Origin: Clostridiales bacterium
Lineage (GTDB): Bacteria; Bacillota; Clostridia; Oscillospirales; JAAYOS01
Assembly: GCA_012520195.1 (NCBI GenBank)
Contig: JAAYOS010000141.1
Location: 1-34,108, forward strand
Direction of reading: 5' to 3'
Length of the DNA stretch: 34,108 nucleotides
Part shown: positions 17,801-27,085 of the stretch, in pieces
Numbering within the stretch: position 1 is the stretch's first letter
Layout of the letters: each line of letters starts with the position of its first letter
Notes under the pieces: generated by a model
What the model saw: only the letters and a program-made list of their open reading frames with translations
Told to the model about the DNA's origin: nothing
Databases searched by the model: none
Program-made: the position numbers and the translations under genes

Positions 17801-19990
17801 ATGGCCCTGTCAGCAAAGTTTGTCAAGAAACAGCTAAAGAAGATAAAACCGCTCACCGAGGGTGCGACTATTGAAGTCGCACGTCAACAGCACGATATGA
17901 TAGGCAACCTTATGGTTATTCCTCGCAGATGGAAGGTCAGCTCGAGGACTTACCGTTTTGCAAACTTTTCGGCCTCAATGGTTTATCCGCTCGATGAGAC
18001 GAGAGAGGGGATAATCCTATATCTCCACGGTGGCGGTTACGCATGCGGTGGTTTGGATTATGCCCGTGCATTTGGTACGGTGCTCGCCACCGAGAGTTCA
18101 GTTCGCGTTTTTTGCCCGGCATACCGACTCGCTCCGGAAAACCCATACCCTGCAGCTCTGGATGATGCATTTGTCTCATATAAGTATTTACTCGACGGAG
18201 GCTACGACTCCGAGAAGATTATTCTGTGCGGCGAGAGCGCAGGAGGAGGATTGGCGTATTGCCTCTGCTTGAAGCTGAAAGAAGAGAATCTGCCTCTGCC
18301 GGGCGGTGTCATTACCGTCTCGCCTTGGACCGACCTTACATTATCTGGAGATTCATACAGGTACAACAGAGACTCTGATCCGAATATGACGATCGAGAAG
18401 CTCAATCTATTTGCTAATTACTACACCAGTGATAGGACGAACCCCCTTGTGTCCCCGCTATTTGGGGATCTTGAGGGTATGCCGCCGTCACTTATTTTTG
18501 TAGGCGGAAGCGAGATTATGCTCGATGACTCCAAACTGATGCACCAGAAGCTGTTGGAGGCAGGTTGCATAAGCACACTGATCGTTGCCCCGGATATGTG
18601 GCATGGTTATGTCCTTTATGATCTAAAGGAGTTTCGCTCCGACTATAAGAAGATCAATGCCTTCTTGGATGAACACCTGCCATACCGCCGTAAACTGAGG
18701 TGGATGAAGCTCGACAATGCGGCAAAGATTTATCCCGCAGCCTACAGACATAACAGAAACCATGTTTTCCGAATTTCGGCCACCCTCATTGAGCCGATTG
18801 ATAAACCGGTCCTTCAGTCGGCGCTGGATGTCACTGTCAGGAGGTTTCCGGCATTGGCAGTACGGCTGCGCAGAGGACTATTTTGGTATTACCTTGAAGA
18901 GATACCGAGGGCACCGGAGATCATGGATGAGAAGGGAAGTCCGCTAATGCGGATGCCCTTTGAGAACATAAGAAAATGTGCGTTTCGCGTTATTGTATAC
19001 AGAAACCGTATAGCAGTTGAGTTTTTCCACGCATTGACTGACGGCTCCGGTGCATTGGTGTTCTTGAAGACGCTTGTTGCAGAGTATCTAAAACAGAACT
19101 ACGGCGCTAAGATACCGGCAATTCACGGCGTGCTCGACCGGCTTGAGGTCCCCGATGATGAGGAGACGGAGGATAGCTACCTCAAATACGCGGGTACAGT
19201 GAAAAAGAAGAGAACCGGACCAAAAGCATACCGGCTTGACGGGACCCCGGAAGTTGACGGCTTTCTATATGTAACTACTATGATGACCGACGTTACAAAA
19301 GTGCTTGAGGTGGCCAGGGCAAAAGGTATTACCTTGACCGCACTAATATGCTCTGTCATTATCAAGGCAATTTACGATATTCAGAATGAGAGTACGCCTC
19401 GTAGCAGGCAAAAGCCTGTCATTATCCAGGTGCCAGTAAACCTGAGAAACCTCTTTAAGAGTAAGACTCTTCGAAACTTCTCGCTATATATTACTCCCGG
19501 TATAGATCCAAAGCTCGGTGAGTGGACACTAGATGAAATCTGTAAAACGGTCTACCATCGAATGGCTGCAGAGATATCCGCCAAAGAGATGTCTGCAGGA
19601 ATTGCATCAAACGTCAACAGTGAACAATCACTGATTATCAGAATTCTTCCGCTGTTTTTGAAGAATGCAGTGCTAAAGGCGGCGTACAATGTCATTGGTG
19701 AGGGGCGTGACTGCCTCGCACTTTCAAACCTCGGGGTTGTCAATGTTCCTGAGGAAATGCAACAGTTTATAACTAACATGGATTTTATACTCGGTGCCCG
19801 TCCGAGACACCCTTACAACTGTGGAATGCTCACATATAATAACACGCTGTATCTAAATCTTGCTCGCAATATAAGAGAGCCTAAGCTAGAAAAGAAAATA
19901 TACGAAATACTCAGAGACTTGGGTATAAGAATCAAAGTAGAAAGCAATAACAGCAATGCCCCCGTGCACAGACATACCGCTGTACAGTAA
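17801..19990 (+). CDS. Fusion: HSL-type alpha/beta hydrolase + condensation/alcohol-acetyltransferase-like (HxxxDG) domain
   Basis: N-terminal half: LYLHGGGYACGG, CPAYRLAPENPYPAALDD, CGESAGGGLAY. C-terminal half from about residue 300: FFHALTDGSGALVFLKTLVAEYL (HxxxDG) with a BAHD/condensation-like acyltransferase layout. Confidence 0.82.
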   Translation: MALSAKFVKKQLKKIKPLTEGATIEVARQQHDMIGNLMVIPRRWKVSSRTYRFANFSASMVYPLDETREGIILYLHGGGYACGGLDYARAFGTVLATESSVRVFCPAYRLAPENPYPAALDDAFVSYKYLLDGGYDSEKIILCGESAGGGLAYCLCLKLKEENLPLPGGVITVSPWTDLTLSGDSYRYNRDSDPNMTIEKLNLFANYYTSDRTNPLVSPLFGDLEGMPPSLIFVGGSEIMLDDSKLMHQKLLEAGCISTLIVAPDMWHGYVLYDLKEFRSDYKKINAFLDEHLPYRRKLRWMKLDNAAKIYPAAYRHNRNHVFRISATLIEPIDKPVLQSALDVTVRRFPALAVRLRRGLFWYYLEEIPRAPEIMDEKGSPLMRMPFENIRKCAFRVIVYRNRIAVEFFHALTDGSGALVFLKTLVAEYLKQNYGAKIPAIHGVLDRLEVPDDEETEDSYLKYAGTVKKKRTGPKAYRLDGTPEVDGFLYVTTMMTDVTKVLEVARAKGITLTALICSVIIKAIYDIQNESTPRSRQKPVIIQVPVNLRNLFKSKTLRNFSLYITPGIDPKLGEWTLDEICKTVYHRMAAEISAKEMSAGIASNVNSEQSLIIRILPLFLKNAVLKAAYNVIGEGRDCLALSNLGVVNVPEEMQQFITNMDFILGARPRHPYNCGMLTYNNTLYLNLARNIREPKLEKKIYEILRDLGIRIKVESNNSNAPVHRHTAVQ

Positions 19991-20058
19991 AACCTGGGAA
20001 AAGCGGATTTGCGCTCAGGCAGGGAAAAAGGCAAAGCTGCTCGAAAGGATAGCCAAAG

Positions 20059-20754
20059 ATGTATTGTATAAAATGCGGAGTAGAACTCGCGGAAAGTGAA
20101 AAGAAGTGTCCTCTTTGTAATACAAAGGTCTATCATCCCGACATCGAGATTGAAGACGTGCCTGGACCATACCCTGAGTTTCATAGTGAGTCAGAAAGGG
20201 TTAACAGAGCTGGAGTACTATTTATTATTACAATGTTTTTTGCGCTCGCTTTTATACTGTCGTTTTTTATCGACTGGAGAGCAAACAGGGAGCTTACTTG
20301 GTCGGGATTTGCGACAGGCGGTATTCTGCTTGTATATGTGTGCTTAGTGTTGCCATTTTGGTTTCATAGACCGGATGCTATTGTGCTGGTAAATGTTGAT
20401 TTTGCTGTTGTTGCTCTTTTCCTCCTATATATCAACTTTGCCACCAATGGCTCGTGGTTTCTCGGATTTGCGTTTCCCGTAACACTGGCGGCTGCAGGCA
20501 TAACCACAGGTACGATTGCAGTGGTCCGATATGTGAGGAGAGGATATCTGTTCATAACAGCAGGAGTGTGGGCTGCTCTCGGAGTCTACGCTGTTTTGAT
20601 CGAATATCTTATCAACCGTACCTTCGGAGTTCGGGACCGGCTGATTTGGTCGCCGTATCCCTTTATTGCATGCGTAATGATTGGAGCTACATTCCTTGTA
20701 ATAGCAATTTCCCGGCCTCTGCGCGACTCACTGTACAAGAAGTTCTTCATCTGA
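20059..20754 (+). CDS. Zinc-ribbon membrane protein (DUF6320-like)
   Basis: N-terminal MYCIKCGVELAESEKKCPLCNTKVYHP (CxxC...CxxC) then several TM helices. Confidence 0.7.
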   Translation: MYCIKCGVELAESEKKCPLCNTKVYHPDIEIEDVPGPYPEFHSESERVNRAGVLFIITMFFALAFILSFFIDWRANRELTWSGFATGGILLVYVCLVLPFWFHRPDAIVLVNVDFAVVALFLLYINFATNGSWFLGFAFPVTLAAAGITTGTIAVVRYVRRGYLFITAGVWAALGVYAVLIEYLINRTFGVRDRLIWSPYPFIACVMIGATFLVIAISRPLRDSLYKKFFI

Positions 20755-20804
20755 ACTCTCAACACCTTTACACCAGTAACTGCATAGATTGGTGTGAGGT
20801 GATA

Positions 20805-21491
20805 GTGTTGGAAAGAAGCGCAACAGTTGTAAACAACCTTATACTTGAGGATAATTTGACATATCGGGGTGTAACTGTGCTCCACTACAGGATAAACTAT
20901 CCTGAATTCAGCTCGGAAAAATATCCCCGTTCGACTAAATCCATAAGCAATTACTATAGCCGCATAGCGAGGCAATTTCAGCGCTTTATCGAGACCGAGA
21001 TATACAGGATGGCTGTAGAGGAATATAGAAATGCTGTTGAAAACGGGTATCCAGTAAGAGTATTTGATGTGGTGCAGTCCTATGAGGTAACGTATAATGT
21101 GTCATGTATCATTAGTCTCTATTTTGACAGGTACGTTTACACGGGAGGAGCACACGGGGTCACAGGGCGCACATCGCATACTTGGGATCTCCAAAGAAAC
21201 AGGCAAATCACCCTCGAGGAGCTCTTTAAGTGCGATACAGATATGAAGGAGTACTTGATGGAGTGTATTGAGCGGCAGATATCCAGGGAGCCCGATATAT
21301 ATTTTGAGGACTATCGTGAGCGGATTTCACAGTATTTTCGTGAGGAGAATTTCTATTGTGAGCCGAGCGGTGTCGTGATATATTACCAACAGTATGACAT
21401 TGCGCCCTACTCGTCGGGAATCAGAACATTCCTTATTCCATATAATTGTTTTACCGACCCATCAATGCTCTGTGTTAATGTTGTGCGGTAG
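20805..21491 (+). CDS. DUF3298/DUF4163-like protein (RsiV C-terminal-domain-like)
   Basis: Contains YTGGAHGVTGRTSHTWDLQRNRQITLEELF and YYQQYDIAPYSSGIRTFLIPY. The ORF-track start at 20454 overlaps the upstream gene; the GTG/TTG at 20805/20808 after GAGGTGAT is more plausible. Confidence 0.75.
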   Translation: MLERSATVVNNLILEDNLTYRGVTVLHYRINYPEFSSEKYPRSTKSISNYYSRIARQFQRFIETEIYRMAVEEYRNAVENGYPVRVFDVVQSYEVTYNVSCIISLYFDRYVYTGGAHGVTGRTSHTWDLQRNRQITLEELFKCDTDMKEYLMECIERQISREPDIYFEDYRERISQYFREENFYCEPSGVVIYYQQYDIAPYSSGIRTFLIPYNCFTDPSMLCVNVVR

Positions 21492-21647
21492 ACAATTTGG
21501 CTTGCGGCCTTACTGTGTTCTGGTGAAATTGAGATGTGGGGCGCGATTTTTGCACCCCACATTTCCGATATAAGATATTTTCTTGGGTTAAGCTTGGAGT
21601 TATTACGAAAACCGTTATGTATCTTACGGACTAACTATAGTTTGTAG

Positions 21648-21941
21648 CTAGACAGCGTTGTAAACTACAGCTGCAATCGAGTCGAACGGGATGTCTACGT
21701 TAGATCCTATACTACAGATCCTGCAGCGGGATCTTCTCCCGCGGCCGCCACAGTTGCAGTCTGAGCCGAGAGCACATCCGGGTGCCGGACCAATGTTCGT
21801 AATAAGACGTACAAAGTCATCTGACACCCCGAGTATGACGCCGGTAAATCCGCAGCCGGATTGTCCGCCGGTCTTTGTATAGATAGTTACGGTCTCGCCG
21901 ATATGCCTACAAAAGTCGGTAAAGAAGTTGTTTCCATTCAT
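21648..21941 (-). CDS. Small Cys-rich protein with Sm/SH3-like N-terminal pattern, function unknown
   Basis: MNGNNFFTDFCRHIGETVTIYTKTGGQSGCGFTGVILGVSDDFVRLITNIGPAPGCALGSDCNCGG...; GAAAGGAGT upstream. Confidence 0.65.
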   Translation of the reverse strand: MNGNNFFTDFCRHIGETVTIYTKTGGQSGCGFTGVILGVSDDFVRLITNIGPAPGCALGSDCNCGGRGRRSRCRICSIGSNVDIPFDSIAAVVYNAV

Positions 21942-22056
21942 ATACCTGCAGAGACTCCTTTCATGAAAGTTGATACTACCTGCCTAATTTGCAGTCTCGA
22001 TATATAGTATGACGTATCTTGTCGAATTGTTATAGAGGGGGTTTCGAATATTTTTC

Positions 22057-22085
22057 TTTACTTCCGATAAATGATGTGGTATGAT
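22057..22085 (+). promoter_or_regulatory. Candidate promoter of the aro operon
   Basis: TTTACT (22057-22062), 17-nt spacer, TATGAT (22080-22085), about 47 nt upstream of the leader-peptide ATG. Confidence 0.5.
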
Positions 22086-22131
22086 ATCTGAAATATCTAG
22101 CAATGCAAATATTGGGACCCGGGAGAATAGC

Positions 22132-22224
22132 ATGGATAATCGTCTCTTTACAGCAGCATACTTTTATTTTGGGCTTTATTACTTTATTAATAAAGCTTAT
22201 TTGGGTTATGCTGCAAATGGATGA
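22132..22224 (+). CDS. Aromatic-rich leader peptide (30 aa) of an attenuator
   Basis: ATG-initiated ORF MDNRLFTAAYFYFGLYYFINKAYLGYAANG*: 4 Phe and 6 Tyr in 30 codons; SD GGGAG at 22121-22125. Below the ORF-track length cutoff. Confidence 0.82.
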   Translation: MDNRLFTAAYFYFGLYYFINKAYLGYAANG

Positions 22225-22294
22225 AAGAGTGTGTATTCTCACATAAACGAGTAATACGGCTCCGCAGCCTAACCGCTGCGGGGCTCTTTTTATA
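22153..22294 (+). promoter_or_regulatory. Ribosome-mediated transcription attenuator upstream of aroF
   Basis: 1:2 pairing GCAGCATA (22153-22160) / TATGCTGC (22207-22214); 2:3 antiterminator GGTTATGCTGC (22204-22214) / GCAGCCTAACC (22264-22274), 10 of 11 pairs; 3:4 terminator GCTCCGCAGC (22259-22268) / GCTGCGGGGC (22275-22284). Confidence 0.82.
22259..22292 (+). terminator. Attenuator terminator hairpin
   Basis: GCTCCGCAGC-ctaacc-GCTGCGGGGC followed by TCTTTTTAT; 10-bp stem with one G-U. Confidence 0.88.
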
Positions 22295-22311
22295 GAACGG
22301 AGAGAGTGATT

Positions 22312-23313
22312 ATGGTAATTCTTCTTAAGAAAAACCCGGAAAAGAGTCAGCTTGAGAATCTCATCAAATGGCTTGAAAGCAGAAATATTGAGATCCATTA
22401 CTCGGAGGGCAGGACCCGGACCATTCTAGGTCTGGTTGGTGATACGTCACTGGTTGACATCGACCTCCTGCTAGCGCTCGATATTGTTGAGGATGTTAAG
22501 CGCATTACCGAGCCGTATAAGAATGCGAATAGGCAGTTCCATCCCGAAGATCTGGTTATTGATATCCAAGGTGTCAAGGTTGGAGGCGGTCACTTTCTGA
22601 TGATAGCCGGCCCCTGTTCCATTGAATCTCAAGAGCAGCTTCTGGAGGTGGCCGAGAGTGTGAAGAAGTCGGGAGCAAACATGCTCCGGGGTGGTGCCTT
22701 TAAGCCCAGGACATCGCCATATGCATTTCAGGGACTTCGTGAGCAGGGTCTAAAAATTCTGTTGGATGTAAAGAAAGCAGTGGATATTCCTGTTGTGACC
22801 GAGATTATGGATATATCACAACTCCCGCTTTTCGAAGAGGTGGACGTTATCCAGGTCGGTGCAAGGAACATGCAGAACTTTGAGCTTCTGAAGGAGCTGG
22901 GCAGGATGCCAAAACCAGTTCTGTTGAAGCGGGGGCTCTCTGCGACGCTGCAGGAACTCCTGATGAGTGCGGAATACATTATGTCAGGAGGAAACGAGAA
23001 CGTAATTCTCTGTGAGAGGGGAATACGCACCTTTGAAACAGCGACCAGAAATACTCTTGACCTCTCCGCTGTGCCAATGTTAAAAGAACTTTCCCACCTG
23101 CCGGTAATCGTAGATCCGAGTCACGCAACAGGGATCTCAAAGCTGGTAAAGCCCATGGCTCTTGCTGCTGTTGCCTGTGGGGCAGACGGACTTATAATTG
23201 AGGTGCATAATGACCCGGCCCATGCACTGTGTGACGGGCCTCAATCATTGACCCCCCGTGCATTTGACGAGCTCAACCAAAACATACAGCAAATTCTGCC
23301 GTACGCATATTAA
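22312..23313 (+). CDS. aroF: 3-deoxy-7-phosphoheptulonate synthase (DAHP synthase) with N-terminal ferredoxin-like domain
   Basis: [71 protein letters not shown]. Confidence 0.95.
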   Translation: MVILLKKNPEKSQLENLIKWLESRNIEIHYSEGRTRTILGLVGDTSLVDIDLLLALDIVEDVKRITEPYKNANRQFHPEDLVIDIQGVKVGGGHFLMIAGPCSIESQEQLLEVAESVKKSGANMLRGGAFKPRTSPYAFQGLREQGLKILLDVKKAVDIPVVTEIMDISQLPLFEEVDVIQVGARNMQNFELLKELGRMPKPVLLKRGLSATLQELLMSAEYIMSGGNENVILCERGIRTFETATRNTLDLSAVPMLKELSHLPVIVDPSHATGISKLVKPMALAAVACGADGLIIEVHNDPAHALCDGPQSLTPRAFDELNQNIQQILPYAY

Positions 23314-23378
23314 TACAGCGGATAAAGCGAATCATTATTTCCTACAAGGATTCTTGAGAAGATGGAGGAGTGTCTGTC

Positions 23379-24434
23379 GTGGTAAGGATTACAGTGGAGG
23401 CCTCGTCAAATTACGACGTTCTGATTGCGGAGGGTCTGCTTGGAGAGACAGGCAGTCTCGCTGCAGAAGTGGTGCCGCCTTGTAAGGTGCTTGTTGCGTC
23501 TGATGACATTGTCACAGCACTCTACAGCGACACTGTTGTGCATTCTCTTCAGGATGCAGGGTTTGAGGTTGAACAGTTTACATTCCCTCATGGCGAGAAG
23601 TCAAAGAACCTGCAAACCCTCAATTCTCTCCTTGAATATGCTGCGAAAAAGCAGCTTACAAGGCAGAGTTTGTTTGTTGCTCTGGGCGGAGGCATTACAG
23701 GTGACTTGACAGGATTTGCTGCGGCTGTGTATCAGCGCGGAGCAGGCTATATACAGATACCCACAACCTTTCTGGCTGCAATCGATTCATCTGTCGGAGG
23801 CAAGACTGCAGTTAATCTTGACGCAGGCAAGAACCTGGCAGGAGCGTTTTTTCAGCCCAGGCTGGTTATTTGCGATCTAGCGACGTTTGAAACACTCCCT
23901 TCCGAAGTGTTTAGTGACGGTGCCGCGGAAGCAGTCAAGTACGGCATGATTTCAGACTATGAGCTGTTTCTTAAGTTGGAGGCCGGCATTACAATTAGTA
24001 ACCTTCAGGATATAGTAGCAAGATGTGTAGATATAAAACGCCAGATTGTTGCACGCGATGAGTATGATCGCGGCGAGCGGCAGCTACTCAACTATGGTCA
24101 TACTTTCGGACATGGTATAGAGAAGTGCAGTGGGTACACCATTTCACACGGACACGCAGTAGCGATTGGTATGGTTATGGCAGCGAGGGCTGCGGAAAGA
24201 CTCGGTATTGCAGAGGAAGAGTGCTCCGACAGACTTGCCGCGGCTCTTCATAAATACGGGTTACCCGTATACAGCCCCTTCGAGACTAATGAACTCACAT
24301 CAGCGATTCTCACTGACAAAAAAAGAGCTGGCGATACGCTTACAGTAGTTCTACCAGAAAGGCCGGGGCGCTGCATACTACACAAACTGCCTGTTGATGA
24401 CATTGAGAGACTTGTGAGTCTAAGCTTGGAATGA
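23379..24434 (+). CDS. aroB: 3-dehydroquinate synthase
   Basis: FPHGEKSKNLQTL, LGGGITGDLTGFAAAVYQRGAGYIQIPTTFLAAIDSSVGGKTAVNLDAGKNLAGAFFQP; GTG start at 23379 after GGAGGAG. Confidence 0.94.
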   Translation: MVRITVEASSNYDVLIAEGLLGETGSLAAEVVPPCKVLVASDDIVTALYSDTVVHSLQDAGFEVEQFTFPHGEKSKNLQTLNSLLEYAAKKQLTRQSLFVALGGGITGDLTGFAAAVYQRGAGYIQIPTTFLAAIDSSVGGKTAVNLDAGKNLAGAFFQPRLVICDLATFETLPSEVFSDGAAEAVKYGMISDYELFLKLEAGITISNLQDIVARCVDIKRQIVARDEYDRGERQLLNYGHTFGHGIEKCSGYTISHGHAVAIGMVMAARAAERLGIAEEECSDRLAAALHKYGLPVYSPFETNELTSAILTDKKRAGDTLTVVLPERPGRCILHKLPVDDIERLVSLSLE

Positions 24435-24602
24435 GTTAAGGGATAGATATTAGAAGATATTTGAAGATATATAAGTTATATAAGATATATAAAACTTGAA
24501 GACATTCAGGATATGAGAGATACAACATTTGAAGAGATAGAGATAGATAAGAAGTATATTGGATGAAGATATTGATAAGAAAAGAGAGAAAGGGGTTACA
24601 GC

Positions 24603-25940
24603 ATGATCGTTATTTATCCCTCTGCACTCAATGGAGAAATCAGTGCAATTGCGTCAAAGTCTGACGCCCACCGCAGTCTGATATGTGCAGCACTCTCTGA
24701 TGCTCCGACCAAAATCGAGTTGACAGCCGATTCAGAGGATATCAGAGCAACAATCAGCTGCATCCAGGCCTTAGGAGCCGAAGTCAAGAAAACCAAAAAT
24801 GTGCAGGGGAACCCTGAATACGAAGTAATCCCTGCGGTAGCAGAGCCCGCCAGACGCCCCGTGCTTGACTGCAACGAGAGCGGTACGACTCTGCGCCTTC
24901 TGCTGCCTGTTGCTGCAGCCATGTTTGATGAGGCTGCATTTGCAGGCAGCGGACGGTTGCCCGAGCGGCCGCTTTCTCCACTCCTTGAGGAGATGGAGAA
25001 GCACGGCTGCCGGTTTAGCGCGCGTCAAATACCGCTCTCAGTGAAGGGACGGCTTAAGGGCGGAGTGTTTACTCTGCCTGGAAATGTAAGCTCACAATAT
25101 GTATCGGGCCTAATGTTAGCTCTTCCTCTTACTGAGGAGGGAGGCAGTATAAAGCTCGTAACAGAACTGGAATCCTCTGGGTACGTTGACATGACAATTG
25201 AAACATTGAGAAAATTTGGAGTTGCTGTCGATGTACTGCCTAGTGGATTTACAGTTTCGGGAGGTCAGTTGTATAGGACTCCCGGTACACATAAAATTGA
25301 AGGCGATTTCTCAAATGCTGCTTTTTGGCTTACTGCAGGTGCACTTTCCGGTACTATTTCATGCTCATCGCTAAACCGGAAAACAAAACAGCCCGACAGT
25401 GGGATTGTCGCGGTTCTTAGAAGGATGGGGGCAGATATTGATTGGAGTAGTGAAGACTCTATTAGGGTTCACCGCTCGACCTTGCATGCAACCGAGATTG
25501 ACGCTTCAGAGATACCCGATCTGGTACCTGTTCTTGCAATCGCAGCCTCTGTGGCCAAAGGCACTACAGTTATCCGCAATGCTGGGCGCCTCAGACTAAA
25601 AGAGAGCGACCGCCTGTCCGCTGTGGCTGATAACTTGCGAAGGATTGGCGGTGATGTCAAGGAGTACGAGGACGGTCTTGAGATAACAGGGGTTGAACAG
25701 CTGGAGGGCGGAGAGATCGAAGGATATAACGACCACAGAATAGTAATGGCATTTGCCGTAGCTTCAACTGTAAGTCGAGGGCCTATTTTGATTCACGGCG
25801 AAGAATCGGTGAATAAGTCCTACCCGGACTTCTTTTCTGACTTTAAGAAGCTGGGCGGGACTGTGATATACAGAGATCCTAGACGTGGTTCGCAACATAA
25901 CAATATCAGGAGGGAGCAAAATGGAACTAAACGACATTAG
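24603..25940 (+). CDS. aroA: 3-phosphoshikimate 1-carboxyvinyltransferase (EPSP synthase)
   Basis: SKSDAHRSLICAALSD, CNESGTTLRLLLPVAA, RLKESDRLSAVADNLRRIGG, YNDHRIVMAFAVAS. Confidence 0.95.
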   Translation: MIVIYPSALNGEISAIASKSDAHRSLICAALSDAPTKIELTADSEDIRATISCIQALGAEVKKTKNVQGNPEYEVIPAVAEPARRPVLDCNESGTTLRLLLPVAAAMFDEAAFAGSGRLPERPLSPLLEEMEKHGCRFSARQIPLSVKGRLKGGVFTLPGNVSSQYVSGLMLALPLTEEGGSIKLVTELESSGYVDMTIETLRKFGVAVDVLPSGFTVSGGQLYRTPGTHKIEGDFSNAAFWLTAGALSGTISCSSLNRKTKQPDSGIVAVLRRMGADIDWSSEDSIRVHRSTLHATEIDASEIPDLVPVLAIAASVAKGTTVIRNAGRLRLKESDRLSAVADNLRRIGGDVKEYEDGLEITGVEQLEGGEIEGYNDHRIVMAFAVASTVSRGPILIHGEESVNKSYPDFFSDFKKLGGTVIYRDPRRGSQHNNIRREQNGTKRH

Positions 25941-27057
25941 AGCGAAAATCGACGCAATCGATGATGAACTTGTAAGCCTTTTTGCGCGTCGAATGGATCT
26001 GGCACTCGAAGTTGCCAAATACAAGAGGCAGAATGGGACGCCAGTCCTTAATAAGAGCCGCGAGCGTGAAATCATAAGCCGTGTTACTGAGCAAGTACCT
26101 GAGAGTCTCCAGGGTTATACAAAGGTACTATTCTCGACACTCTTTGATTTAAGTCGTTCGTATCAGAATGGACTACTGACAGAAATGAGCCCATTGGCAA
26201 CACAAATTGATCAGGCTCTCAAGAACACAAATGAGCAGTTTCCCTCAAAGGCGATCGTTGCATGTCAGGGTGTTGAGGGTGCATACTCCCAGATTGCCTG
26301 CGATAAGTTGTTTTCGCTGCCGAGCATTATGTATTTTCACCGGTTTGACGGCGTATTTAGAGCAGTGGACAAGGGTCTCTGCAGATACGGGATCCTACCA
26401 ATTGAGAATAGCTCCTACGGTTCGGTAATAGAGGTCTATGACCTAATGAAGCAGTACAGCTTTCATATTGTAAGAAGCATAAAATTACATGTACAGCATG
26501 TGCTGCTAGCGAAACCCGGTAGTGAGATGTCGCAAATTAGTGAGGTATTCTCGCACGAGCAAGCAATTGGTCAGTGCAGTGAATTCCTTAAGTCATTAGA
26601 TGTAAAGGTCACAATTTGTGAAAACACCGCTATGGCTGCAAAAATTGTTGCGGAGTCAGACCGGATGGATGTGGCAGCAATATCTTCGCCAAGCTGCAGA
26701 GAGCTGTATGATCTGGCAGTGCTTTCTGATTCGATCCAAAACACCGATGGAAATTTCACGCGCTTTATATGCATATCAAAAGAGCTGGAGATATATCCTG
26801 GCGCAAACAGAGTAAGCCTTATGCTGTCTGTACCACATAGACCCGGTGCACTCTATGAAGTAATAGCAAAGTTCTCCGCCCTAGGAGTGAACTTGACAAA
26901 ATTGGAGAGCCGTCCTATCCCCGGGAAGGATTTTGAATTCTTGTTCTATCTCGATTTGGAGGCTTCCGTCTATTCAGAGGAGCTTATTAGGCTGTTGTGC
27001 GAACTGAGCAGTGCTCCTGAAGGGATTGTTTTTCTTGGCAGCTATTCTGAAATATGA
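25921..27057 (+). CDS. pheA: Bifunctional chorismate mutase / prephenate dehydratase
   Basis: N-terminal AroQ-type chorismate mutase (MELNDIRAKIDAIDDELVSLFARRMDLALEVAKYK), then PDT domain and C-terminal ACT domain with LESRPIPGKDFEFLFYLDLE. Overlaps the 3' end of aroA by 20 nt. Confidence 0.93.
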   Translation: MELNDIRAKIDAIDDELVSLFARRMDLALEVAKYKRQNGTPVLNKSREREIISRVTEQVPESLQGYTKVLFSTLFDLSRSYQNGLLTEMSPLATQIDQALKNTNEQFPSKAIVACQGVEGAYSQIACDKLFSLPSIMYFHRFDGVFRAVDKGLCRYGILPIENSSYGSVIEVYDLMKQYSFHIVRSIKLHVQHVLLAKPGSEMSQISEVFSHEQAIGQCSEFLKSLDVKVTICENTAMAAKIVAESDRMDVAAISSPSCRELYDLAVLSDSIQNTDGNFTRFICISKELEIYPGANRVSLMLSVPHRPGALYEVIAKFSALGVNLTKLESRPIPGKDFEFLFYLDLEASVYSEELIRLLCELSSAPEGIVFLGSYSEI

Positions 27058-27085
27058 AAGCCCACGATGGAGTCAGGAGGATAAG

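Noticed and set aside
20454-20804. N-terminal extension of the DUF3298-like ORF in the ORF track
   Set aside because: Overlaps the zinc-ribbon membrane gene in another frame; a good SD and start codon exist at about 20805.
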